This document shows positions 44,254 through 52,554 of a stretch of 64,000 nucleotides of DNA, in pieces. Position 1 is the first letter of the stretch; each line of letters opens with the position of its first letter. This DNA comes from Marinobacter maroccanus (lineage in GTDB: Bacteria; Pseudomonadota; Gammaproteobacteria; Pseudomonadales; Oleiphilaceae): NCBI RefSeq assembly GCF_002933275.1, contig NZ_PSSX01000002.1:1-64000 (forward strand), given 5' to 3'. Position numbers and translations under genes: made by a program. Under the pieces are notes generated by a model, which had not been told where the DNA came from, searched no databases, and was given only the letters and a program-made list of their open reading frames with translations.

Positions 44254-44325
44254 ATCAGCAAACCTCCTGTTTGCGAGTACTTTGCCTTTATTCGTCCCAT
44301 ATAAAAAATGGTTTATACTGATCAC

Positions 44326-44348
44326 TTCATTCTGTTTTTGAGAACGAA
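44326..44348. promoter_or_regulatory. Inverted repeat just upstream of the dab LysR gene
   Basis: TTCATTCT (44326-44333) and AGAACGAA (44341-44348) form 7/8 matched arms around 7 bases, ending 5 bases before the LysR start in the dabB/LysR divergent region. LysR regulators often bind such sites and repress their own gene. Weakly supported. Confidence 0.4.
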
Positions 44349-44353
44349 AAGCC

Positions 44354-45265
44354 ATGAAGCTTAACTATCACCACCTCTACTATTTCTGGAAGGTTGCCCG
44401 TACCGGCCACCTGACCCGCGCTGCAGACTCGCTACATATCTCCCAGTCGGCATTGTCGGGACAGATCCGGAAGCTGGAGGAGAGCCTGGGCCATGACCTG
44501 TTTATCCGCGAGGGGCGGCGTCTGAAGCTGTCTGAAGCCGGGCGTATGGCTTTCTCATACGCCGAGGAGATCTTCCGGCAGGGTGAGGAGCTGACGGCGC
44601 TGTTTGCCTCTGGTGCCCAGCCCAACCGCGAAATACTGAGGATAGGAGCAGTCGCCACCCTCTCCCGGAACTTCCAGGAAGGCTTCCTGCAACCCCTGCT
44701 TAATCGGGAGGATCTGGAACTGAGCCTGCAAAGCAGCCACATTGATGAATTGCTTCGGCGACTCTCCGCCCACCGGTTGGACCTGATCCTGGCCAACCAG
44801 GCCGTACAGGGCGATGAGCAGAATCCATGGCGCTCCCGGCTGATTGCCAAACAGCCGGTAAGCATCATCGGCCCCCGGGGCATGGATATTCAGGGTGATT
44901 TTTCCGAGGTACTGCGCGGCAGGAGCCTGATTGTTCCGGGGCCCGACAACAACATACGCCAGGCTTTTGATCAGCTTTGCGAATACCACAGGCTGCGCCC
45001 GAACATTGCGGCAGAAGTGGACGACATGGCCATGATGCGACTTCTGACCCGGGATACCGGCCACTTCGCCATCATGCCGCCGGTGGTGGTGCGGGACGAA
45101 ATGAAGAGCGGAGCCCTGGCGGACTATGGCGCTCTGCCCGGCGTCTTTGAGGAGTTCTATGCCATCAGTATCCGGCGTCAGTTCGAGACGCCGGCTCTCC
45201 GGGAGTTGCTGTCTCAAACCGAGGATAACTTCCTGACCCGGACACCGATTGGTCATTCTGACTAG
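44354..45265 (+). CDS. LysR-family regulator divergent from dabBA (NhaR-like)
   Basis: A 303-residue regulator. The HTH (about residues 19-40, GHLTRAADSLHISQSALSGQ IRKLEESLG) is typical of LysR, and the phrase YHHLYYFWKVARTGHLTRAA matches the NhaR/DAB-linked subgroup. The effector domain follows (KQPVSIIGPRG; REEFYAISIRRQ-like end). It is divergent from dabB, so inorganic carbon uptake is the likely target. The ATG 44354 has no good ribosome site. Confidence 0.88.
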   Translation: MKLNYHHLYYFWKVARTGHLTRAADSLHISQSALSGQIRKLEESLGHDLFIREGRRLKLSEAGRMAFSYAEEIFRQGEELTALFASGAQPNREILRIGAVATLSRNFQEGFLQPLLNREDLELSLQSSHIDELLRRLSAHRLDLILANQAVQGDEQNPWRSRLIAKQPVSIIGPRGMDIQGDFSEVLRGRSLIVPGPDNNIRQAFDQLCEYHRLRPNIAAEVDDMAMMRLLTRDTGHFAIMPPVVVRDEMKSGALADYGALPGVFEEFYAISIRRQFETPALRELLSQTEDNFLTRTPIGHSD

Positions 45266-45355
45266 CCCGTGTGGCGAAAAATGTCATCCTTTCAGGCTGC
45301 TTACCTCCGTATACTGGGGACGAAAGACGACAATAATAACGCCGGACACCCGATC

Positions 45356-46846
45356 ATGACCCAGCATAGCAAGCGTGAACGCCCGTCCATTCTGATTATC
45401 GGTACCGGTTTCGGTGGCCTGGGCATGGCCATAAAACTGAAACTGGCAGGCTTCACGAACCTGACCCTGCTTGAGAAGGCGGACCGGGTTGGCGGCACCT
45501 GGCGCGACAACACCTACCCCGGTGCCGCCTGCGATGTACAGTCGCACTTTTATTCCTATTCGTTTGAGCCCAAGCACGACTGGTCCCGCAAATTTGGATT
45601 GCAGCGGGAAATACTCGGCTACATGGAGCACTGCGTTGAGAAATACCGGCTTGGCGATCACATCCGGTTCCATGCGGAGGTACAAGAGGCAGCCTTTGAC
45701 GATCACTCGAACCAGTGGACGGTCACCCTGGCAAGCGGCGAGCAACTCACAGCGGAGGTGCTGATTACCGCCACCGGCCAGCTCAATCAACCCGCCTGGC
45801 CAAAACTCGACGGCCTGGATCGCTTCCGGGGCAAGATGTTCCACTCGGCCCGCTGGGATCACGAATACGACCTGACCGGTAAACGGGTGGCCGTCATTGG
45901 TACCGGCGCCAGCGCTATCCAGTTTGTCCCGGAGATTGCACCGATGGTCGAACAGCTGGACCTGTTCCAGCGTTCCGCGGCCTGGGTGCTTCCCAAGCCA
46001 GATCGTTCATTCAAGCACTGGGAGCAGACTCTGTTCCAGAAACTGCCGCTCTGGAATCGCTTTTATCGTTACCTGATCTACTGGAAGAACGAGAGCCGGG
46101 CCCTGGCGTTCACCAAATTCAGTGGCCTGCTGGAGTATTACGCCAATCAGGCGAAACGTGAGGCGCGAAAGCGGGTGACAGATCCCGCCAAACTGAAAAA
46201 GATCATTCCGGACTACAAGATCGGCTGTAAACGCATTCTCATTTCCAATGACTGGTATCCCGCCATTAACCGGCCCAACGTGAACCTGATTACCGACCCG
46301 ATCGACCGCGTTGACGAGACTGGCGTGATCACCCGGGACGGCCACCACCATCCTGCCGATGCAATTATTTGTGGCACCGGTTTCCGGGCCTCGGAGTTTC
46401 TCTCGCCCATTAAGATAACCGGCCGGGGCGGCAAGACGCTCAACGAAGCCTGGCAAAACGGCGCAGCCGCCTTTAAAGGCATCACGGTCAGCGGCTTCCC
46501 GAACATGTTCATGCTGTATGGGCCAAACACCAACCTGGCCCACAACTCGATCCTCTACATGCTGGAATCGCAGTTCCGATACGTTCTGGAGTGCCTGGAA
46601 GCGCTCGAAAAATACCCACATTCCGCCATGGACGTCCGCCAGGATCGCCAGGACCGCTTCACCCATGTGGTGCAGAAGGGCCTGGAAGACACGGTCTGGA
46701 GCTCCGGTTGTACTTCCTGGTACCTGGATGCCAATGGCCGTAACACCATTAACTGGCCAGGATTTACCTTCACCTACCGGTTTGCCACCCGCCGGGTGGA
46801 TACCGCTGATTACCAGTTCCTGTACCCAGGGCAAACAACAGGTTAA
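45356..46846 (+). CDS. Flavin-containing Baeyer-Villiger-type monooxygenase
   Basis: A 496-residue FAD/NADPH monooxygenase. FAD Rossmann motif GTGFGGLGMA near residue 17, BVMO fingerprint FRGKMFHSARWDHEYD (F-x-G-x-x-x-H-x-x-x-W-D), and NADPH motif GTGASAIQFVPEIAP near residue 185. It converts ketones to esters or lactones; the substrate is unknown. The start ATG 45356 has no good ribosome site; an in-frame ATG at 45281 gives a longer form, but the FAD fold then starts unusually late. No regulator overlaps it, but the GntR gene follows 81 bases later. Confidence 0.88.
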   Translation: MTQHSKRERPSILIIGTGFGGLGMAIKLKLAGFTNLTLLEKADRVGGTWRDNTYPGAACDVQSHFYSYSFEPKHDWSRKFGLQREILGYMEHCVEKYRLGDHIRFHAEVQEAAFDDHSNQWTVTLASGEQLTAEVLITATGQLNQPAWPKLDGLDRFRGKMFHSARWDHEYDLTGKRVAVIGTGASAIQFVPEIAPMVEQLDLFQRSAAWVLPKPDRSFKHWEQTLFQKLPLWNRFYRYLIYWKNESRALAFTKFSGLLEYYANQAKREARKRVTDPAKLKKIIPDYKIGCKRILISNDWYPAINRPNVNLITDPIDRVDETGVITRDGHHHPADAIICGTGFRASEFLSPIKITGRGGKTLNEAWQNGAAAFKGITVSGFPNMFMLYGPNTNLAHNSILYMLESQFRYVLECLEALEKYPHSAMDVRQDRQDRFTHVVQKGLEDTVWSSGCTSWYLDANGRNTINWPGFTFTYRFATRRVDTADYQFLYPGQTTG

Positions 46847-46882
46847 GTACCTGTTTTGCGGTTTGCCTTGAAGTACCAGCTA

Positions 46883-46897
46883 AATCATAGGATGATT
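46883..46897. promoter_or_regulatory. Palindrome AATCAT-AGG-ATGATT upstream of the GntR gene
   Basis: Perfect 6-bp arms (46883-46888, 46892-46897) about 30 bases before the GntR-type regulator. It could be its autoregulatory site. No experimental or family support. Confidence 0.4.
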
Positions 46898-46927
46898 GGG
46901 TTATCGGTTAGAAGGATGATAAACACC

Positions 46928-47605
46928 ATGCTGGAACGTATCCGCAAGGGCTCCCTGGTGGAAACCGCCATAGAGAGCCTGAGAAACGCTATCGAAAAGG
47001 GCGATTGGTCTGTGGGTGATCGCCTGCCCGTGGAATCGGAACTGTCTGACTCACTTGGAGTCAGCCGCAACACTGTGCGCGAAGCGGTTCGGGTACTGGT
47101 CCACGTTGGCATGCTGGAAACACGCCAGGGCGATGGCACCTACGTGCGCGCCACCCGCGATGCCGGGGAAACACTGCGGAGGATTGCCCGCACCCAGCTG
47201 GCGGATCAGCTGGAAGTCAGGATCATGCTGGAAACCGAGGCCGCCAAGTTGGCCGCGGCCAGGCGAACAGACCAGGATCTGCGACAGATGACCACGGCCC
47301 TGGATGCACGCGCTAGAGCCGGAAGCGATCTTCAGGCCCGCATCCGCCACGATGAAGCCTTCCATCACGCGCTGGTAGCCGCTTCCCATAATTCCGCGCT
47401 GGTAGAGCTGTACGATTACTTTTCCCACGCGGTCAGCCAGACCATCGAGCAGACCGAGACCGATACGGATCTTCCGGAGCCCTCCCAGGAAGACCACGAA
47501 CTGCTGCTGGCCGCCGTCAGGCGACAGGATGAGAGCAAGGCCGAGACCCTGGCCAGAGAGCTTTTAAAGCCCAGCCTTCAGGCACTCAAGAGTCGGGGAT
47601 CCTGA
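46928..47605 (+). CDS. GntR-family (FadR subfamily) transcriptional regulator
   Basis: A 225-residue repressor: winged HTH with DWSVGDRLPVESELSDSLGV and SRNTVREAVRVLVHVGMLET RQGDGTYV (about 25-75), then a helical FCD effector domain (HDEAFHHALVAASHNSALVE; SQEDHELLLAAVRRQDE). The start is ATG 46928, 12 bases after GAAGG; ATG 46916 is an alternative. It precedes the SBF transporter by 3 bases, so it probably regulates it. Confidence 0.87.
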   Translation: MLERIRKGSLVETAIESLRNAIEKGDWSVGDRLPVESELSDSLGVSRNTVREAVRVLVHVGMLETRQGDGTYVRATRDAGETLRRIARTQLADQLEVRIMLETEAAKLAAARRTDQDLRQMTTALDARARAGSDLQARIRHDEAFHHALVAASHNSALVELYDYFSHAVSQTIEQTETDTDLPEPSQEDHELLLAAVRRQDESKAETLARELLKPSLQALKSRGS

Positions 47606-47608
47606 TTC

Positions 47609-48604
47609 ATGAAGTTCCGTGTTGATACCTTCACCCTGCTGCTACTCGGCGCCATCGTATTGGCGACCTTCCTGCCGGCCACGGGCCAGGCCGGAGATGC
47701 CCTGGCAACGGCCGGAACCATCGCTGTCGCCCTGCTCTTCTTCTTCCATGGCGCAGCACTTTCCAGGGAACAGATAATTGCCGGCGCCACCCACTGGCGG
47801 CTGCATATCCTGATCACCTCACTCACTTTTATTTTCTTTCCGCTGGCAGTGTTGCCAATCAATGGCCTCAACGAAATAGCACCCTCGTGGATGCCGAAGG
47901 ATCTTGGGCTCGGGTTCCTGTATCTGGGCGTGCTGCCCTCCGCGGTCTCTTCATCCATCGCCTATACCGCGATGGCCAGGGGCAACGTACCGGCGGCCAT
48001 CTGCAGTGCAGCCGCCTCCAATGTTTTCGGCATGATGCTGACGCCGTTCCTGCTGTTGCTGCTGGTAAGTACATCCGGCGGTGGGGATTTCTCCATAGCG
48101 GAGGCCCTGAAAGACATCATCCTGCAACTGCTGCTGCCCTTTGCGGTGGGCCATGCCCTGAGGCCCTGTCTAGGTGGATTCCTCGGCAGAAACGAAACCC
48201 TGATGTCACGGTATGACCAGTGCGTGATCTGGCTGATTGTTTACTCAGCGTTCTCACATTCTGTGGAAAGCGGATTGTGGGAAAACCTGCCCCTGCAGGC
48301 CATCCTGTTCGCCATCGGACTGTGCCTGGGTTTGCTGCTGTTGTTTATGGTGTTTGCAAAGTTTCTGGTGCGGCGATTTGGCTTCAGCCTGGAAGATGAG
48401 GCGGCGGTGGTGTTCTGCGGCTCTAAAAAGAGCCTTGCATCAGGCCTGCCCATGGCGAAGGTTTTGTTCTCCGGCCATCCCGGTTTCGGCATGATCGTAT
48501 TACCGATCATGTGCTACAACCAGATACAGGTGATTGTCGGAGCGATCCTCGCCCAGAAGTACCGTGAAAAAATTGAGCGAGCAAACGCGAATAAGGTTGG
48601 CTGA
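47609..48604 (+). CDS. Bile acid:sodium symporter (SBF/YfeH) family transporter
   Basis: A 331-residue membrane protein with about nine to ten spans (LLLLGAIVLATFLPATG; IAVALLFFFHGAALSREQII; DLGLGFLYLGVLPSAVSSSI; VVFCGSKKSLASGLPMAKVL). It is YfeH-like; the GSKKSLASG motif is the family's substrate/Na site. Substrate unknown: the family moves organic anions including bile acids. It starts 3 bases after the GntR regulator gene, with GGGGATCC spacing, so the two are one operon. Confidence 0.88.
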   Translation: MKFRVDTFTLLLLGAIVLATFLPATGQAGDALATAGTIAVALLFFFHGAALSREQIIAGATHWRLHILITSLTFIFFPLAVLPINGLNEIAPSWMPKDLGLGFLYLGVLPSAVSSSIAYTAMARGNVPAAICSAAASNVFGMMLTPFLLLLLVSTSGGGDFSIAEALKDIILQLLLPFAVGHALRPCLGGFLGRNETLMSRYDQCVIWLIVYSAFSHSVESGLWENLPLQAILFAIGLCLGLLLLFMVFAKFLVRRFGFSLEDEAAVVFCGSKKSLASGLPMAKVLFSGHPGFGMIVLPIMCYNQIQVIVGAILAQKYREKIERANANKVG

Positions 48605-48618
48605 CCGGACTGGCGGAG

Positions 48619-49263
48619 TTAACCGCCGCCCATCCCGCCAAACAGCGTGGCGAGAATCACCAGACCGACAATCCAGCCAATCACCGCCGGCCAGAAATTC
48701 ACCATCTGGGGTGGCTGCTCACCCTGCTCTTCCGCCATACCGGGCTCGGGGTAGTTACGCTCGTCTGCTGCCTCAGGAGTTTCTTCCACGCTAAACCAGC
48801 CAAACCACTCCCCCAGAAACTGGGCAACCGGTGCCAGGAAAGTCCCGTTTTCAGCCATCGGGCGCACCTGGGGCTCCAGTTGCCGGCCAATTTCGCGCCG
48901 CAACTGCGGCTGATCGGCAGGCGGTTCGCACAGAATAGCTTTCCAGATGCCCGCATCCTTGCTTCTGGAAGAGTCATTGAGCAGTGCCTTGATCTGGATA
49001 ACCACCTCACGGACTACTTGCCCATCGTTGGCATCCAGGGGACGTTCAGTCGCCTCGTCTGGCATTTGAGTCGGATGTGCGGGCTGAACAGGTTCCGCTG
49101 CCCGCTCTGCCGGGGCCGGCGCATCGCCCACCGCTTCCCGGAAGGCCTGCTCCAGGCTTCTGGCCTCGTCATCAGAGGCGAATTTGAGCTGTTGCTCATA
49201 CGCATCCTGGATTTTCCGACGATCGCCGGTTGGCTCAATTCCAAGGATTTCCCAACAATTCAT
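48619..49263 (-). CDS. J-like membrane-tailed protein lacking HPD
   Basis: A 214-residue protein whose N-terminus (MNCWEILGIEPTGDRRKIQD AYEQQLKF) reads as the helix I/II part of a DnaJ domain, but the HPD loop that stimulates DnaK is absent. A Pro/Ala linker (PAPAERAAEPVQPAHPTQMP) and a C-terminal span (FWPAVIGWIVGLVILATLFG) follow. Start ATG 49263 has GGGAG upstream; a longer in-frame reading to 49341 is unlikely. It cannot be a classical co-chaperone. Convergent with the SBF gene. Confidence 0.72.
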   Translation of the reverse strand: MNCWEILGIEPTGDRRKIQDAYEQQLKFASDDEARSLEQAFREAVGDAPAPAERAAEPVQPAHPTQMPDEATERPLDANDGQVVREVVIQIKALLNDSSRSKDAGIWKAILCEPPADQPQLRREIGRQLEPQVRPMAENGTFLAPVAQFLGEWFGWFSVEETPEAADERNYPEPGMAEEQGEQPPQMVNFWPAVIGWIVGLVILATLFGGMGGG

Positions 49264-49393
49264 ACAGCTGCAACTCCCGGGCCGAGATTCATTACATTTC
49301 AGAGAGACAAAACGTCTGTAGTCCCTTACGATAGGATCCAATCATAATAAAAACGCTTTATCCTTTTTCTCGGCAGATTATAGAACGTCAACC

Positions 49394-51544
49394 ATGCATC
49401 AATCGACCAAAACGGCATGGGTTGGTAACCACCGCCCGCTCGTAACCGCCTTCGGCATCAGCCTCGCCCTGTCCGCCCTGCTGCCAGCCAGCGCGTTTGG
49501 CCAGTCTGATACACCTGACTTCACTTCCGGCTTGCTTGCCCTGGAAGGCGAACAAAGCGAAATCCCCGAAGTCCTGACGACGACACGTTTACGCCAATCG
49601 AAACTCCGCGTGCCCGGCACCACCACGATCATTACCGGCGACATGATCCGGGATCTCGGAATCATGACACTGGTAGAGGCGCTCCGGCTGGTTCCCGGCA
49701 TGGTGGTTGGCCACTGGGGCAGCACCAACCCGGTGGCGACTTACCACGGCACCTCCCAATACGAACAGCGCCGGCTGCAGGTTCAGATTGACGGTCGCAC
49801 CGCCTACAGAATCAGCCTGGCAGATGTAGACTGGCTGAGCATGCCGGTGGCACTGGAAAATATTGAACGCATTGAGGTGAGCCGGGGGCCCAATTCCGCC
49901 GCTTATGGCATCAACGCGTTTCTTGGAAGCATCAATATCATTACCCGCTCACCGCAAGACACGGCGGGCGTAGAAGCCTATACCTCGGTTGGGTCCCGTG
50001 GCCACCTTCGAACGTTTACCTCCGTGGGCGATACCGATGCCGACAAAAGCTGGCGGTTATCGTATGAAAAGCGCAAATCCAACGGCTTTGACAGTCAGAT
50101 TGATGGCGGCCAGGAGATTCCCTTTCATGACGGCCACGAGATCAACAACTTCAATCTCGACAGCGTATTCCGGATTGACCGCCAGCATTCGATTGACGTG
50201 CGAGCAGGCGTTCTGGATGGCGTGAATGAAGAAGATCTTGAGAAATCCGGCAAGCTGGGAGCAACCACGAACCCGGACATCATCATGGATGACTACTACC
50301 TCCATGTCCGGTTCGACGGAGCGACCTCGCCTGATCACTTCTACCATATCCAGGCAAGCTATCAGAATCAGCGACAGAGGCAGCGGTGGACCGTTTCCGC
50401 GCCTGCAGCGGAGATCAATGCCCTGCTGCCGACAGGGCTCCCACCCTTCCCCGAGGACCAGGGTCCGTTCATCGCTGACCTGAACGAAGACCTGGAAGAA
50501 ACCCGGCAGGAAATCGAATTCCAGGACACCGTTATTTTCAGTGACCAGTTCAAGCTGGTCTCGGGTGTGGGCTATCGCAAGGACTCGTTCAATTCGGAAA
50601 CCTTCTTTAACGGCAAAGGGGACAATTACCAATCCCGGATATTCGCTAACGCTGAGTACTCACCCTTTCGTTGGCTGACCTTCAATGCAGGCGGTAACTG
50701 GGAGCAGACCACGACAACCGATGAAGACTATTTTTCGCCCAGAGCCGCGGCAAATTTCATCCTGAACAACAACCACGCCCTGCGGTTTGTCTTTTCCCGG
50801 GCGGTCCGCACACCCGATGCCTTCGAGCAGAATCCGGACTGGTCCTATACACCTACCAACGTTCAGCCACCCTTTGAGGCACTGGATGGCCAGAGAATCA
50901 AAGTGGAAGACATCCTGGACCCTACTACGTCCACTTACGGGCAGGAGCTGGAAGAGGAATGGATTACCTCCCGGGAGATCAGCTATTTTGGCCAGTTCCA
51001 TCTGGAAAGAGCCCTGCTCTCGGTGGAGGTGCGCTACTTCAACGACGATTTCCATGACATGATCAGTGGGGTCATCAACGAAGAAGAATGGTATATCGCC
51101 AACAACGTTGATCTGGAGCAGGAAGGTGTTGAGCTGGAAACCTCACTGGAATTTTCCGGCACCAAACTTCGGGCCACCTACGCCTATCTGGAACAGGAAG
51201 GCCAATACACAGGCGATCCGGCCGCACTGCCTGTGGACAAACAGGAACGGGCTGTCGATCTACTTGCCCGACTCTCGGCCCGCGATTCCGGCAGCTTCGC
51301 CTGGATTCAGGATCTGCCCATGGGGTTCATGACGTCGGCGGCCATGTACTGGACCAATGAAGTCCGTGATACTCGGTTCGAGCGCGCCGATTTCCGTTTA
51401 TCCCGCCGGGTGGACAAAACCGATTACAGTTATATGCTGGCACTGACGATCCAGCATTACCTTAACCCAAAGCCATGGATCAGCCCGGATAACCGGATTG
51501 AGGATCAGAACCAGTTTTTCGTTGAGGCTGGTATTCGTTTCTGA
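49394..51544 (+). CDS. TonB-dependent outer-membrane receptor
   Basis: A 716-residue receptor with a signal peptide (ISLALSALLPASAFGQ), a plug domain (SKLRVPGTTTIITGDMIRDL; VEALRLVPGMVVG; IERIEVSRGPNSAAYGINAF) and a 22-strand barrel ending FFVEAGIRF with terminal Phe. The substrate is not evident; the AYGINAF SINIITR phrase occurs in many siderophore and cobalamin-type receptors. It is the first of three genes followed by a binding protein and a hybrid sensor kinase, suggesting sensing of the imported substrate. Confidence 0.9.
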   Translation: MHQSTKTAWVGNHRPLVTAFGISLALSALLPASAFGQSDTPDFTSGLLALEGEQSEIPEVLTTTRLRQSKLRVPGTTTIITGDMIRDLGIMTLVEALRLVPGMVVGHWGSTNPVATYHGTSQYEQRRLQVQIDGRTAYRISLADVDWLSMPVALENIERIEVSRGPNSAAYGINAFLGSINIITRSPQDTAGVEAYTSVGSRGHLRTFTSVGDTDADKSWRLSYEKRKSNGFDSQIDGGQEIPFHDGHEINNFNLDSVFRIDRQHSIDVRAGVLDGVNEEDLEKSGKLGATTNPDIIMDDYYLHVRFDGATSPDHFYHIQASYQNQRQRQRWTVSAPAAEINALLPTGLPPFPEDQGPFIADLNEDLEETRQEIEFQDTVIFSDQFKLVSGVGYRKDSFNSETFFNGKGDNYQSRIFANAEYSPFRWLTFNAGGNWEQTTTTDEDYFSPRAAANFILNNNHALRFVFSRAVRTPDAFEQNPDWSYTPTNVQPPFEALDGQRIKVEDILDPTTSTYGQELEEEWITSREISYFGQFHLERALLSVEVRYFNDDFHDMISGVINEEEWYIANNVDLEQEGVELETSLEFSGTKLRATYAYLEQEGQYTGDPAALPVDKQERAVDLLARLSARDSGSFAWIQDLPMGFMTSAAMYWTNEVRDTRFERADFRLSRRVDKTDYSYMLALTIQHYLNPKPWISPDNRIEDQNQFFVEAGIRF

Positions 51545-51576
51545 ATTTAACAAGGAAAGCGCGAGCCCTGGACGGT

Positions 51577-52554
51577 ATGGAACGAAGGTCAGGCACGATA
51601 CACCAAGAGCGGGCCAATAGCGGAACCCGGAGCCTTTTTCCCAGGGCCCTCTGGGTGCTGCTTCTTACGCTGGTTTCCGCGTTTGCGCATGGCCAGGAGT
51701 CACCGGCGAGAAGTGTCTACTTCGCCGGTTCAGGCAACGCTCCCCTTGATCAACACCTGGTGCAACTCCTGAAAGGTGAGCTTGAGCCAGCAATTTCCTT
51801 GATAGAGGTTTCCGAGGACCAACTGGCCACGCTTGATAGCGGCCCGATTATCACGGTGGGACCCGCCGCTTTCTCCCGCGCTCGCCAGGCAAACCGTTCC
51901 GCTCACATTCTCGCGATGCTGGTTGATAAATCATTTATTTCAGGCTTTGCGGAACGCTCCCCCGGCCAGATCACCGGCGTTCTCTATGACGTTCCTCTGA
52001 TCCGCCAGGCTCTGACCGGAAAGGCCATCCTGCCACAGGCTACCAAGATAGCCCTGCTGGCAACCGCAGACTCGGTGGAACTCTATGAGCCGCTGATTGA
52101 TGAACTGCCTGCCTATGGCATGTCGGCCAGAATTTTTCTGGTCGACAGCAACGATAAGCTGATTCCAACGCTGGTTCGGGCCCTGGGCTATGGTGACTTC
52201 CTGCTGGCCGCACCTGACAGCGCCATCTATAACCCCAGAACCATCAAACATATTCTTCTGACCGCCTATCGTCGTAATCAGATCGTCATTGGACCGACTC
52301 AGGCTTATGTGAAAGCGGGATCCCTGGCATCCAGTTATGCGCCGTTCCCGGAGATGGTCGAGCTGGCCAATGATTTCCTGGAGAGGTTTTTCGAATCCGG
52401 ACAATTTCCGGAACCCTCCTACCCGGAACATTTCCGGGTCGAAGTCAACGCTCAGGTTGCACGCTCCCTGAACATCCCCCTTCCCAGCCGTGAGGATATT
52501 GCCACACGGGTGGATCGACAACTGACCGTCAACGGGGAGGTGTCTGATGAGTAA
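51577..52554 (+). CDS. Exported ABC-type substrate-binding-like protein
   Basis: A 325-residue protein with a hydrophobic signal (LWVLLLTLVSAFAHGQ), preceded by an unusually long hydrophilic leader from ATG 51577 (MERRSGTIHQERANSGTRSL), so the real start may be later. The body has type I binding-protein phrases (ILAMLVDKSFISGFAERSPG; QATKIALLATADSVELYEPL; LAAPDSAIYNPRTIKHILLT) and ends overlapping the sensor kinase start by 8 bases. No permease is seen, so it is likely the periplasmic sensor for that kinase. The ribosome site is not clear. Confidence 0.75.
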   Translation: MERRSGTIHQERANSGTRSLFPRALWVLLLTLVSAFAHGQESPARSVYFAGSGNAPLDQHLVQLLKGELEPAISLIEVSEDQLATLDSGPIITVGPAAFSRARQANRSAHILAMLVDKSFISGFAERSPGQITGVLYDVPLIRQALTGKAILPQATKIALLATADSVELYEPLIDELPAYGMSARIFLVDSNDKLIPTLVRALGYGDFLLAAPDSAIYNPRTIKHILLTAYRRNQIVIGPTQAYVKAGSLASSYAPFPEMVELANDFLERFFESGQFPEPSYPEHFRVEVNAQVARSLNIPLPSREDIATRVDRQLTVNGEVSDE

